In this document: one piece after another, positions 27,466 through 36,229 of the stretch
Layout of the letters: every line of letters begins with the position of its first letter
Position numbering within the stretch: position 1 is the stretch's first letter
Assembly: GCF_946902915.1 (NCBI RefSeq)
Contig: NZ_CAMPPY010000001.1
Span: 434,001 to 498,000 of the forward strand
DNA: 64,000 nucleotides
From: Streptococcus sp. Marseille-Q5986
GTDB lineage: Bacteria; Bacillota; Bacilli; Lactobacillales; Streptococcaceae
Reading direction: 5' to 3'
Translations under genes and position numbers: made by a program
The notes under the pieces: generated by a model
Told to the model about the DNA's origin: nothing
What the model saw: only the letters and a program-made list of their open reading frames with translations
The model's database searches: none

Positions 27466-28739
27466 TGAAGAGAAGTTGGAATGGATTTTCTAAAAAATCA
27501 TACCATGAGCGCCTTGAGTTGCTGAAAGCTCAGGCGCTCCTTAGTCCTCAAAAGCAAACGGGTCTGGAGCAGGATGAACAAATCAGCTTGGCAGTTGCAG
27601 ATCAGCTGAGTGAGAATGTAGTGGGAACTTTTTCTCTGCCTTATTCCGTCATTCCAGAGGTTTTGGTGAACGGTCAGGACTATACAGTTCCCTATGTGAC
27701 AGAAGAACCCTCAGTGGTTGCTGCGGCCAGCTACGCCAGTAAAATCATCAAGCGAGCAGGTGGCTTTACTGCTCAAGTCCATGAGCGCCAGATGATTGGC
27801 CAGGTAGCCCTTTATCAAGTTGCTGAACCTGAACAAGCGCAAGAGAAAATTGCCAGCAAGAAAGCAGAGCTCTTGAAACTTGCCAATCAAGCCTATCCTT
27901 CTATCGTTAAACGAGGAGGTGGGGCGCGTGATTTGCATGTAGAGCAGATCAAAGATGAAACAGACTTTCTGGTTGTTTATATCCATGTCGATACCCAGGA
28001 AGCCATGGGTGCTAATATGCTCAACACCATGCTGGAAGCCTTGAAACCAGTCTTAGAAGAACTCAGCCAGGGACAGAGTCTCATGGGAATCCTGTCCAAT
28101 TACGCGACAGATTCTCTAGTGACAGCAAGCTGTCGTATCGCCTTTCGCTACTTGAGCCCCCAAAGGGACCAAGGACGAGAAATTGCGGAGAAAATTGCCT
28201 TGGCTAGTCAGTTTGCACAGGCTGATCCTTACCGAGCGGCTACTCACAATAAAGGGATTTTTAATGGTATCGATGCGATTTTGATTGCCACTGGTAATGA
28301 CTGGCGTGCTATTGAAGCTGGGGCTCATGCCTTTGCCAGTCGAGATGGACGCTATCAAGGTCTCAGTCGATGGAGTCTAGATAGGGACACAGAAGAATTG
28401 GTCGGTGAGATGACACTACCTATGCCTGTAGCGACCAAGGGTGGCTCTATAGGACTCAACCCACGTGTAGCCCTCAGCCATGAACTACTGGGAAATCCTT
28501 TAGCCAAGGAACTTGCACAAGTCATCGTTTCTATCGGGCTGGCACAAAACTTTGCGGCCCTCAAAGCCTTGGTAAGTACAGGCATCCAGCAAGGCCACAT
28601 GAAATTGCAGGCCAAATCCTTAGCTCTCCTAGCTGGTGCTAGTGAGTCTGAAGTTGCTCCCCTCGTTGAGCGTCTCATCGCAGATAAAACCTTTAACCTA
28701 GAGACAGCCCAGCGCTATCTGGAAAATTTACGATCATAA
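27465..28739 (+). CDS. mvaA: Hydroxymethylglutaryl-CoA reductase, class II
   Basis: A 424-aa class II HMG-CoA reductase, which makes mevalonate. The opening (NGFSKKSYHERLELL), the ENVVGTFSLPYSVIPEVLVN substrate region with its Glu, and the GNDWRAIEAGAHAFASRDG loop with catalytic Lys/Asp neighbours are recognisable. So is the C-terminal SHELLGNPLAKEL segment. Translationally coupled to mvaS; a strong terminator follows. Frame and length normal. Confidence 0.95.
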   Translation: MKRSWNGFSKKSYHERLELLKAQALLSPQKQTGLEQDEQISLAVADQLSENVVGTFSLPYSVIPEVLVNGQDYTVPYVTEEPSVVAAASYASKIIKRAGGFTAQVHERQMIGQVALYQVAEPEQAQEKIASKKAELLKLANQAYPSIVKRGGGARDLHVEQIKDETDFLVVYIHVDTQEAMGANMLNTMLEALKPVLEELSQGQSLMGILSNYATDSLVTASCRIAFRYLSPQRDQGREIAEKIALASQFAQADPYRAATHNKGIFNGIDAILIATGNDWRAIEAGAHAFASRDGRYQGLSRWSLDRDTEELVGEMTLPMPVATKGGSIGLNPRVALSHELLGNPLAKELAQVIVSIGLAQNFAALKALVSTGIQQGHMKLQAKSLALLAGASESEVAPLVERLIADKTFNLETAQRYLENLRS

Positions 28740-28740
28740 A

Positions 28741-28769
28741 AAACTCAGACGAATTCGTCTGAGTTTTTT
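28741..28769. terminator. Terminator between mvaA and scrR (convergent)
   Basis: AAACTCAGACGAA pairs perfectly with TTCGTCTGAGTTT, followed by more T residues. Confidence 0.9.
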
Positions 28770-28773
28770 GTAC

Positions 28774-29739
28774 TTAAATACTTTTTCCGGGTAATAGAGT
28801 AACGGGTAAGAAGTAACCGGTTGTTGCGACTTCCTTTCCTTCGATTTTTTGTAAGAGTAGATCAACAGTGAGTTGGGCAATCTCTTTCATAGGCTGCTTA
28901 ATCGTTGTCAAATGAGGATAGTAGTTCTCGATAAAGTAGGTCCCATCATAGCCGATGACCTTGAGCTTTTCAGGAACAGAAATTCCCAATTCTTGAGCGA
29001 TTTTGATAACCAGGATAGCTGTCAAATCATCCGAAGCAAAGATAGCGTCTGGTTTCTGATGGGTCAAGATATTCTTGATTTCCATTTCTTTTCTGACGGG
29101 AGAAAAATCACTCGAAACATTGATAATAGGAGCTTTTGGGAGAACAGTGGCAAAGCCAGCATGGCGTAGTCCAGTTGGTGAATTAGAGTTGTCATTCCCT
29201 GTAATCATAATGATAGACTGGGCGCCTGTCTTGACCAGAGTTTGGGCTGCGAGGATCCCGCCGCCGTAGTTATCAGAGGAAACGACAGGGATATCAGGTG
29301 ATAGATTTCGGTCAAAGGAAATGATCGGTGCCGTCACACGATTGTAGTCTTCAATTCCCAAGTTGTGGCTTCCAGAAATGATACCGTCTACCTGATTGGC
29401 TTCCAGCATTTCAATGTACTCCCGTTCTTTTTCAGAGTCATGTTCGCTGTTACAGATGATGGTCTTGTAGCCGTTTTTGAAGAGTTGGTGTTCCAACTTG
29501 TCAATCAACTCCGCATAAAAGACATGACTGATGTTTGGGAAAATGAGTCCAATCAACTTGGCAGATTTTTCTTGGAGACTTCGAGCCAGATTGTTGGGCT
29601 TGTAGCCTAGTTCTCGCATGGCTTCATTAACCTTTTGAATGGTTTTCTCAGATAGATAGCCCTTTTTATTGATAACCCGAGAAACGGTAGTAGGACTGAC
29701 GCCTGCAAGTTTGGCGACATCAGTTAGTTTTGCGACCAT
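28774..29739 (-). CDS. scrR: Sucrose operon repressor ScrR (LacI family)
   Basis: A 321-aa LacI-type regulator: helix-turn-helix and hinge at the N-terminus (DVAKLAGVSPTTVSRVINKK, then YKPNNLARSLQ). A periplasmic-binding-protein-like sensor domain with SDDLTAILVIKIAQE near 235 follows. It overlaps the end of scrB by 20 bases, so it is made from the scrB transcript and probably represses both scrB and scrA until the inducer (sucrose-6-phosphate or fructose) binds, as in other streptococci. Confidence 0.94.
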   Translation of the reverse strand: MVAKLTDVAKLAGVSPTTVSRVINKKGYLSEKTIQKVNEAMRELGYKPNNLARSLQEKSAKLIGLIFPNISHVFYAELIDKLEHQLFKNGYKTIICNSEHDSEKEREYIEMLEANQVDGIISGSHNLGIEDYNRVTAPIISFDRNLSPDIPVVSSDNYGGGILAAQTLVKTGAQSIIMITGNDNSNSPTGLRHAGFATVLPKAPIINVSSDFSPVRKEMEIKNILTHQKPDAIFASDDLTAILVIKIAQELGISVPEKLKVIGYDGTYFIENYYPHLTTIKQPMKEIAQLTVDLLLQKIEGKEVATTGYFLPVTLLPGKSI

Positions 29740-31174
29740 AATCTAATTCATAGTAAGTTCCAGTTGGGTTTCCAGATTTAATCAGGATACCATTTTGGTC
29801 CGCATGGGGGAAGACACGACCAGAAAATACTTTTTCTCCTTTATTGATGAAAATTTCAAAGACAGAGTTATCGATGAAAATCGTAGCAGTAGTAGCTTGG
29901 TTATCGATTGGGCAAGAACGAGTTGTACCAAATTCTTGGGCGTACTGTTCACCAGCCTGGCTACGATCTACTGTCACTTGACCATTTACAAGGTCAAAGT
30001 TGATTGAAAGTCCCTTGCCTTCTTTGTCAGCTAGTAAGACAATTTCGCTCTGGCTATTAGCTGACAAGTTGAGTTCGAGTTCGTAAGTGTTCTTAGTTTG
30101 GGCACGATTTGAGAAGGTTTCTTCAGAAGCACGAAGGTCCTTGACAGCTGCGACTGGGAATTGGTAGAGTTTACCGTCTTTGATAGTGAGTTCTTTGACC
30201 AAAGAGAAGGTTCCTTGGTGGTCAAAACGGTCAGAAGGGTAAGAAACATCTGGCAAGCCAAGCCAGCTAACAGCTAGAGCACGTCCATCAGGAGCGTTGA
30301 AAGCTTGAGTTGCATAGGCTTCGAAACCATAGTCCATGTTTTGAAGTTGAGATACATCTACCATTTTGGCATTTTCAGGGTCAAAGGAATCCCCAATTTT
30401 ATACATATTTGGAAAGATATTATCGTAGTCTAGAACGTTCTTATCCAATCCTTGTGGGCAGTAGAGAAGGACAGGTTGTTCCCCTACAAAGACCAAATTT
30501 GGACATTCCATCATGTAGGCAGTACGGTCGTTAGCAAAGTCAAGGTTGCCAACGGCTTGCCAGCTTGTATAGTCGTTGTCTACAGCCTTGTAGAGACGGA
30601 CGAAGCCTTTTTTCTCCAAGTCCTGTCCACCGACGATGGCATAGTATTGGCTCTTGAAGTTAAAAATTTGCGGATCACGGAAGTGGTCAGTAGAGTCGGC
30701 TGGCCGGTCGATCAAGATCTTATCAATCTTTGTAATCTTGCCATTCTTATCCATCAAAGCTCCAATCTGGTAAGGGTGACGGATCCAGTTTTCATCACGA
30801 ACATTTCCTGTATAAAATAGGAACAAGTTATCGCCAAACTGCATGGCAGAACCAGAGTAGGCACCGTGGCTATCTAATGGAGTATCTGGTAAAACTTTGA
30901 TTCCAGTTTCTTTAAAGTGAATCAAATCATCACTTTCTAGCTGTGCCCAAGATTTCAAACCGTGGGCTGCACCAAAAGGAAAATTCTGGTAAAAGAGGAT
31001 CCACTTGCCATCAAAGTAAGAAAAGCCATTTGGGTCGTTGAGAAGTCCTGTTTTTGGCTCAACATGGTAATGAGTATGCCATGGAGATTGTGATATATTT
31101 TTCTTTATATTTTGAATTTCTTCTCGCTTCCAATCTTCATAGGGTCTATAACGACGCTCAGTTGTCCATTCCAT
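29720..31174 (-). CDS. scrB: Sucrose-6-phosphate hydrolase ScrB (GH32)
   Basis: A 484-aa GH32 enzyme splitting sucrose-6-phosphate into glucose-6-phosphate and fructose. The nucleophile motif is GLLNDPNGFSYF (~44), the transition-state motif FRDPQIF (~165), and the acid/base motif MECPNLVFV (~220). A C-terminal beta-sandwich with SVFEIFINKGEKVFSGR (~445) is typical. It is divergent from scrA and forms an operon with scrR. Confidence 0.96.
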   Translation of the reverse strand: MEWTTERRYRPYEDWKREEIQNIKKNISQSPWHTHYHVEPKTGLLNDPNGFSYFDGKWILFYQNFPFGAAHGLKSWAQLESDDLIHFKETGIKVLPDTPLDSHGAYSGSAMQFGDNLFLFYTGNVRDENWIRHPYQIGALMDKNGKITKIDKILIDRPADSTDHFRDPQIFNFKSQYYAIVGGQDLEKKGFVRLYKAVDNDYTSWQAVGNLDFANDRTAYMMECPNLVFVGEQPVLLYCPQGLDKNVLDYDNIFPNMYKIGDSFDPENAKMVDVSQLQNMDYGFEAYATQAFNAPDGRALAVSWLGLPDVSYPSDRFDHQGTFSLVKELTIKDGKLYQFPVAAVKDLRASEETFSNRAQTKNTYELELNLSANSQSEIVLLADKEGKGLSINFDLVNGQVTVDRSQAGEQYAQEFGTTRSCPIDNQATTATIFIDNSVFEIFINKGEKVFSGRVFPHADQNGILIKSGNPTGTYYELDYGRKTN

Positions 31175-31208
31175 TTATTTTATTCCTCCAAAAATCTTAT
31201 TACTTTTA

Positions 31209-31237
31209 ATAGTAACCGTTTTCGGTTAAAAAAGCAA
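31209..31237 (-). promoter_or_regulatory. scrB promoter with operator in its spacer
   Basis: On the minus strand TTGCTT (31232-31237) and TACTAT (31209-31214) are 17 bases apart. A 14-bp inverted repeat AACCG-N4-CGGTT (31214-31227) fills most of the spacer, an ideal place for repression by ScrR, and it also resembles a degenerate cre. Confidence 0.7.
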
Positions 31238-31419
31238 GTCTTTTATGTTGAAAAAGAGAAAAACTGTCAAACGTTAGTCATAAAATAAATGCAGGAAATC
31301 AATCAAATTTTCACGGAAATATGCAAGATAATGAAATAAAAACCTTTTTAAATAAGATTTCAAACTTATTTTTTCAAGGAATACCTGATAAATCAATCAA
31401 AAACAATCAATCTAAAGCG

Positions 31420-31517
31420 TATCCACTAAGTGGATAGAATATTTTTTCTGCAAAACGCTTGACATATTTTAGAAACGTGATAAAATAATAGTCGTAGGGC
31501 GAATAAAATCGCTTTCA
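31420..31517 (+). promoter_or_regulatory. scrA promoter, cre-like site and upstream palindrome
   Basis: TTGACA (31459-31464) and TAAAAT (31481-31486) form a strong promoter with a 16-base spacer. TAAAATCGCTTTCA (31504-31517) matches the CcpA cre consensus at all but one position and lies just downstream of the start, a repressing position. A perfect 17-bp palindrome TATCCACTAAGTGGATA (31420-31436) lies just upstream of the -35 and is a further candidate operator. Confidence 0.65.
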
Positions 31518-31551
31518 AACAAGAACAAAATTTTATAAGGAGATTTTTGCT

Positions 31552-33489
31552 ATGGATTATAGTAAAGTTGCTGCTGAGGTCATTGAGGCTGTCGGTAAGG
31601 ATAATCTTGTAGCTGCAGCCCACTGTGCAACTCGTCTTCGTTTGGTATTGAAAGACGAATCAAAAGTGAACCAAGCAGATCTAGATAATAATGCGGATGT
31701 GAAGGGGACTTTTAGCACTAACGGACAATATCAAATTATCATTGGTCCTGGTGATGTTAACTTCGTGTATGCGGAAATTATCAAGAAAACTGGTTTGAAA
31801 GAAGTTTCGACAGATGATTTGAAAGAGATTGTGAATAAAGACAAAAAGTTCAATCCATTGATGGACTTGATTAAACTTTTGTCAGACATCTTTGTTCCTA
31901 TTATCCCTGCCTTAGTTGCAGGTGGTCTCTTGATGGCTTTACGGAACTTCTTGACATCACCAGGCTTGTTTGGACCTCAATCAATTGAAGATATGTATCC
32001 TGCTATCAAAGGCTTCTCAGCTATGATTCAATTGATGTCTGCTGCTCCATTTATGTTCCTCCCTGTTTTGGTTGGTATTTCAGCAGCCAAGCGCTTTGGA
32101 GCAAACCAATTCCTTGGTGCGGCAATCGGTATGATTATGACCACTCCAGATTTGGGTGGGAAAGAAGCCTTCTGGGACATCTTAGGTTTCCATGTTACAC
32201 AAACAAACTATGCTTATCAGGTTATTCCAGTCCTTGTTGCAGTCTGGTTGTTAGCTAATTTGGAAAAATTCTTCCACAAGAAATTGCCATCTGCAGTTGA
32301 CTTCACTTTCACACCGCTTTTATCAGTGATGATTACAGGATTCCTTACCTTTACAGTTATCGGTCCTGTTATGTTGGTTGTGTCTGATGCGATTACAAAT
32401 GCGATTGTATGGTTGTACAACACAACAGGTGCCTTTGGTATGGGGCTATTTGGTGGAACTTACTCATTAATCGTTATGACAGGTCTTCACCAATCATTCC
32501 CAGCAATCGAAACACAATTGTTGTCTGCATACAATAATAACGGTCCTGGATTTGGAGACTACATCTTTGTTGTTGCTTCAATGGCAAACGTAGCACAAGG
32601 TGCGGCTACTCTTGCAATCTACTTATTGACAAAAAATGCTAAAACAAAAGGATTGTCCAGTTCGGCTGCTGTTTCTGCCTTCCTTGGTATTACAGAACCT
32701 GCTCTCTTTGGGGTAAACTTGAAATACAAATTCCCATTCTTCTGCGCCCTTGCTGGTTCAGCAATTGGTGCCTTCGTAGCGGGTTTAACTCACGTTATTG
32801 CAGTTTCATTGGGAGCGGCTGGATTTATCGGATTCCTTTCTATTAAGGCTGGTTCAATCCCTATGTATATAATTGCGGAAATTATGTCCTTTGTTGCCGC
32901 ATTTGCTTTCACTTATTTCTACGGGAAAACAAAAGCAGCTAGTGTCTTTGCTGATGAAGCTGCAACAGCAACTGCAGAAACAGTTACTGAAACTACAGTA
33001 GAAGCACCAGTAGTGGAAGAGTCTGATACTCTTCAAAATGAAACACTTGTAACTCCTATCGTCGGTGATGTGGTTGCTCTTGAGAATGTTGATGATCCAG
33101 TCTTTTCAAGTGGTGCAATGGGACAAGGGATCGCTGTGAAACCAAGCCAAGGCGTGGTTTACGCTCCAGCTGATGCAGAAGTATCGATTGCCTTTGCTAC
33201 AGGACATGCTTACGGTTTGAAGACAGCTAATGGAGCTGAGATCTTGATCCACGTTGGTATCGATACGGTGACTATGAACGGTGAAGGCTTTGAGCAAAAG
33301 GTTGCTCAAGGCGACAAGGTCAAAGCTGGCGATGTTCTTGGAACATTTGACTCAAACAAAATCGCTACAGCTGGACTTGATGATACAACAATGGTTATCG
33401 TAACCAACACAGCAGACTACGCTTCTGTGACACCAGTCGCAAGTGGTTCTGTTGTCAAGGGTGACGCTATCATCGAAGTGAAAATCTAA
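31552..33489 (+). CDS. scrA: Sucrose-specific PTS transporter EIIBCA
   Basis: A 645-aa sucrose permease of the phosphotransferase system with domains in B-C-A order. EIIB (1-~90) carries the phosphorylated Cys in [16 protein letters not shown] (~105-470) has about ten membrane segments and the [15 protein letters not shown] motif. An acidic Thr/Glu-rich linker (~470-500) joins the C-terminal EIIA, with its His in [12 protein letters not shown] (~560). It imports sucrose as sucrose-6-phosphate for ScrB. Ribosome site AAGGAGA. Confidence 0.96.
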   Translation: MDYSKVAAEVIEAVGKDNLVAAAHCATRLRLVLKDESKVNQADLDNNADVKGTFSTNGQYQIIIGPGDVNFVYAEIIKKTGLKEVSTDDLKEIVNKDKKFNPLMDLIKLLSDIFVPIIPALVAGGLLMALRNFLTSPGLFGPQSIEDMYPAIKGFSAMIQLMSAAPFMFLPVLVGISAAKRFGANQFLGAAIGMIMTTPDLGGKEAFWDILGFHVTQTNYAYQVIPVLVAVWLLANLEKFFHKKLPSAVDFTFTPLLSVMITGFLTFTVIGPVMLVVSDAITNAIVWLYNTTGAFGMGLFGGTYSLIVMTGLHQSFPAIETQLLSAYNNNGPGFGDYIFVVASMANVAQGAATLAIYLLTKNAKTKGLSSSAAVSAFLGITEPALFGVNLKYKFPFFCALAGSAIGAFVAGLTHVIAVSLGAAGFIGFLSIKAGSIPMYIIAEIMSFVAAFAFTYFYGKTKAASVFADEAATATAETVTETTVEAPVVEESDTLQNETLVTPIVGDVVALENVDDPVFSSGAMGQGIAVKPSQGVVYAPADAEVSIAFATGHAYGLKTANGAEILIHVGIDTVTMNGEGFEQKVAQGDKVKAGDVLGTFDSNKIATAGLDDTTMVIVTNTADYASVTPVASGSVVKGDAIIEVKI

Positions 33490-33630
33490 TACTCAATGAA
33501 AAGGAACAAATGACATGTTTGTTCGTTTTTGCTTGAATGGTAAGATTTACAGAGGAAAATCTAAAAAAATAGAGAAATTTAGACTTTCGAAATATGCTAT
33601 AATAAAGAAAATAAAAACAAGAGGTTTATC

Positions 33631-34518
33631 ATGACAAAATTATATGGAAGCTTGGAAGCGGGCGGTACAAAGTTTGTCTGTGCTGTCGGTGATGAAAACT
33701 TTAACGTTGTAGAAAAAACACAATTTCCAACAACAACTCCAATCGAAACAATCGATAAAACCATTGAGTTCTTCTCGAAATTCGATAATCTTGCTGGTCT
33801 TGCAGTCGGTTCATTTGGTCCCATTGATATTGATAAAAACTCAAAAACTTATGGCTTTATCACAACGACTCCAAAACCAAACTGGGCAAATGTGGACTTG
33901 CTTGGTGCCCTTCGTCGTGCCCTCAACGTGCCAATGTACTTCACTACAGACGTAAACAGCTCTGCTTATGGTGAAGTGGTTGCCCGTAACAATGCTGGTG
34001 GTCGTATCGAAAACTTGGTTTACTACACCATCGGTACAGGTATCGGTGCAGGTGTTATCCAACGTGGTGAATTTATCGGTGGTGTGGGTCACCCTGAGAT
34101 GGGTCATTATTATGTTGCTAGACACCCAATGGATATTGAAAAAGAGTTTAAGGGTGTTTGTCCTTTCCATAAGGGATGTTTGGAAGGCTATGCAGCTGGT
34201 CCAAGTTTGGAAGCTCGTACAGGTGTACGTGGGGAAAACATTGAACTCAACAACCCTGTTTGGGATGTTCAAGCCTACTATATCGCTCAAGCTGCAGTCA
34301 ATGCTACAGTGACTTTCCGTCCAGACGTAATCGTCTTTGGTGGTGGGGTCATGGCTCAACAACACATGCTGGACCGTGTCCGTGAGAAATTCACTGCTCT
34401 TTTCAATGGTTACCCACCAGTACCAGACGTGCGTGACTACATTGTCACTCCAGCAGTCGCAGGCAATGGTTCCGCTACACTTGGAAACTTTGTCCTTGCT
34501 AAGGGTGTCGCAAAATAA
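33631..34518 (+). CDS. scrK: Fructokinase ScrK (ROK family)
   Basis: Phosphorylates the fructose released by ScrB. The 295-aa ROK kinase has the phosphate loop EAGGTKFVCAVG, the catalytic DVNSSAYGEV (~110), GTGIGAGVI (~130) and the zinc motif GHY...CPFHKGCLEGYAAGPS (His plus three Cys, ~155-190). It has its own promoter (TATAAT at 33598-33603) and the ribosome site AGAGG. It completes the sucrose catabolic set. A repeat element starts six bases after the stop. Confidence 0.95.
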   Translation: MTKLYGSLEAGGTKFVCAVGDENFNVVEKTQFPTTTPIETIDKTIEFFSKFDNLAGLAVGSFGPIDIDKNSKTYGFITTTPKPNWANVDLLGALRRALNVPMYFTTDVNSSAYGEVVARNNAGGRIENLVYYTIGTGIGAGVIQRGEFIGGVGHPEMGHYYVARHPMDIEKEFKGVCPFHKGCLEGYAAGPSLEARTGVRGENIELNNPVWDVQAYYIAQAAVNATVTFRPDVIVFGGGVMAQQHMLDRVREKFTALFNGYPPVPDVRDYIVTPAVAGNGSATLGNFVLAKGVAK

Positions 34519-34523
34519 AACAA

Positions 34524-34681
34524 GAGTCTGGGACAAAAGTCTAACCTTAAATGTAAAAAGCGAACAAAACGAGTTATCTGACATTCAGAATTCGGTCTTG
34601 TTCGCTTTTTTGTCTAATCTATCGATTTTAAAAATTTATAATAAAAAATTCCTAAAATCAAAATCTTTTTGTCTCAGGCTC
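34524..34681 (+). repeat. MITE-like element with IS1182-like terminal repeats
   Basis: A 158-bp segment is bounded by GAGTCTGGGACAAAAG and, inverted, GAGCCTGAGACAAAAAG. The left end shares AGTCTGGGACAA with the terminus of the IS1182 remnant at 2495, so mobilisation by an IS1182 transposase is plausible. An internal hairpin (AAAAAGCGAACAA with TTGTTCGCTTTTTT) may act as the scrK terminator. No coding capacity. Confidence 0.6.
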
Positions 34682-34734
34682 TTGAAGACAATGTTTTTTG
34701 AGCCTTTCCTTAAGTGATTACGGACGGTAGCGAC

Positions 34735-34885
34735 TTTCTTCGAAATTCCATACCTAAACTTTGAGCCTAATGTCTCAAAGTTTCCCAACACTTGAAACTA
34801 TTCGATTTCAGGTGTTTCTATCACGGCGGAAAGCCTAGATAAGTCCTCGACTCACTATCGAAAAATAGGTATGATTTCCATACCA
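34735..34885. other. Unidentified highly structured segment
   Basis: Between the MITE and the BOX lies about 150 bases that can fold as a closed multi-branch structure. An outer stem CATACCTA/TAGGTATG encloses ACTTTGAG/CTCAAAGT and AACACTTGAAA/TTTCAGGTGTT hairpins plus further short ones, and a second TACC/GGTA repeat follows. No open frame. Orientation and function unknown; it could be part of a larger intergenic repeat. Confidence 0.4.
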
Positions 34886-34894
34886 AAGTATATT

Positions 34895-35046
34895 TATACT
34901 CTTCGAAAATCTCTTCAAACCGCGTCAACGTCGCCTTGCTGTAGATATATGTAACTGACCTCGTCAGTCTTATCTACAACCTCAAAGCAGTGCTTTGAGC
35001 AACCTGCGGCTAGTTTCCTGGTTTGTTCTGTGATTTTCATTGAGTA
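34895..35046 (+). repeat. BOX element
   Basis: A typical streptococcal BOX. The boxA-type start TATACTCTTCGAAAATCTC is followed by GTCGCCTTGC, a central hairpin ACTGACCTCGTCAGT with flanking GTAGATA/TATCTAC, and CTCAAAGCAGTGCTTTGAG. The boxC-type end closes with GATTTTCATTGAGTA. About 150 bp, one copy in this window. Confidence 0.88.
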
Positions 35047-35115
35047 TTAGAATCAAGCTATAGTCAATCTACGCTTTCAAAATCCTCTTGGGAAACCAAA
35101 CGGATTTTTTATATG

Positions 35116-35733
35116 TCAAAGCATTTGCCAGAAGAAGTCGATAATATAGGTCAGACCGTAGGTATAAACCACGAGGGTAAAGGGTTTGGTCAGAACGATG
35201 ATGATCATATAGCGCTTGAAGCTCATCTTGGTCAGGGCGGCCAGCATACAGAGAAAGTCAGCTGGACTAATTGGCCAAATCATCATAAAGATAAAGAAAC
35301 GGTCAAAACGATTGCCCTTGTCCAACCAGCCGATATACTTGTCATAGGTGCGCTTGCTGACGATAGACTGGACAAAGGCAGCACCATAGAGGCGCACCAG
35401 ATAAAAGATAATGGCACAGCCAATCACGATGCCGATGTAGTTGTAGATTGTCCCGATGATGTGACCGTAGATAAAGACCCCAGCCACCGAGGTCAAGGCT
35501 CCAGGAATGATAGGGACGACCGTCTGTAAAATCTGTAAAAAGATAAAGAGAGGTGGCCCCCAGATGCCTGCCTGCTGGATAAAGGCAGATAGGGTTTCCT
35601 TAGACTGTAAAATCCCAGCCTGATAAGCCCAAATACAGAAAATCAAACTCCCAACCCCACCGACAATCGATGAGATATTGATAACCTGCTGCAGAAGTGG
35701 GGAAACAGCTTTCATTTGTTTATCCTGTGACAT
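35116..35733 (-). CDS. TVP38/TMEM64 (DedA-like) membrane protein
   Basis: A 205-aa protein with five or six membrane segments. It carries the family core WGPPLFIFLQILQTVVPIIP and GALTSVAGVFIYG (~60-95) and a later ...WPISPADFLCMLAALTKMS segment (~155). DedA/VTT-domain proteins act in lipid (undecaprenyl-phosphate or phosphatidyl-type) scrambling; the substrate here is unknown. Start MSQDKQMK at 35733 is chosen because GAGGAG precedes it; the frame is open 47 codons further up without a ribosome site. Divergent from the palindrome array. Confidence 0.85.
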   Translation of the reverse strand: MSQDKQMKAVSPLLQQVINISSIVGGVGSLIFCIWAYQAGILQSKETLSAFIQQAGIWGPPLFIFLQILQTVVPIIPGALTSVAGVFIYGHIIGTIYNYIGIVIGCAIIFYLVRLYGAAFVQSIVSKRTYDKYIGWLDKGNRFDRFFIFMMIWPISPADFLCMLAALTKMSFKRYMIIIVLTKPFTLVVYTYGLTYIIDFFWQML

Positions 35734-35831
35734 GTTAACTCCTCGTAGATAGTATAATTCTACTATACCATATTTTGGAGGAGAAAGGGGGAATGAGTAT
35801 TTTTGATGAGAAATAGATGGGAATACAGGTC

Positions 35832-36012
35832 TTCGAGACTTAGAATATGTCTGTTTCCTAAAGTTTACATGCATTCTAGGTTTAGAATGATTGTAATTCC
35901 ATTGATTTAAAAGTATTCTAAGCTTCGAATGGCTTATCTGAGAAAGTTTTGAGGTCTTCTAGCTTTCGAATAGTTGTCTTACTTAAAGTTTATATGTATT
36001 CTAAAGCTAGAA
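35832..36012. repeat. Five 14-bp palindromes at a 42-bp period
   Basis: Imperfect palindromes begin at 35832 (TTCGAGACTTAGAA), 35874 (TTCTAGGTTTAGAA), 35916 (TTCTAAGCTTCGAA), 35957 (TTCTAGCTTTCGAA) and 35999 (TTCTAAAGCTAGAA). Start-to-start distances are 42, 42, 41 and 42, i.e. four helical turns. Spacers of 27-28 bases mostly differ, except that spacers 1 and 4 share an AAAGTTTAYATG core. The array lies between the DedA-like gene and the DUF6261 gene and is followed by a rightward terminator. It could be an operator array or a structured RNA. It is not a CRISPR array: repeats are short and variable and no cas gene is near. Confidence 0.75.
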
Positions 36013-36038
36013 GAGTTAAAATCTATAAATAGTAAGGG

Positions 36039-36086
36039 TCTCTATCTGATGGACGGAGTGTATGTCCAGTCAGATAGAGATTTTTT
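36039..36086 (+). terminator. Strong rightward intrinsic terminator after the palindrome array
   Basis: TCTCTATCTGA and GGAC pair with GTCC and TCAGATAGAGA (two-base bulge), followed by six T residues. There is no T-run on the other strand. With no protein gene upstream on this strand, it implies either a small RNA covering the array or attenuation of the next gene. Confidence 0.85.
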
Positions 36087-36229
36087 AATTTGGAAATGTC
36101 TGATTTGTCCTAAAAAGTACATTTGAGATGGAAATAATGACAGTTGAGCGGATGAGGGATAAATCTTTTAAAGTAACTGTTAGAATTAATTTAAAAGATT
36201 ACATAGTGGAAAATAGAAAGGATATCATC

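Noticed and set aside
33841..34584. 247-codon open frame on the minus strand opposite scrK
   Set aside because: A shadow of the codon bias of scrK: Ser/Thr/Cys-rich, no ribosome site, no recognisable family, and the plus-strand gene is certain.
35113..35529. 138-codon plus-strand open frame opposite the DedA-like gene
   Set aside because: Very His/Asp-rich antisense translation of membrane-helix codons; the minus-strand gene has proper start and family motifs.
35832..36012. CRISPR-like array (short palindromic repeats, 27-28-base spacers)
   Set aside because: Repeats are only 14 bp and differ from each other by several bases, two spacers are related, and there is no cas gene or leader; reported as a palindrome array instead.
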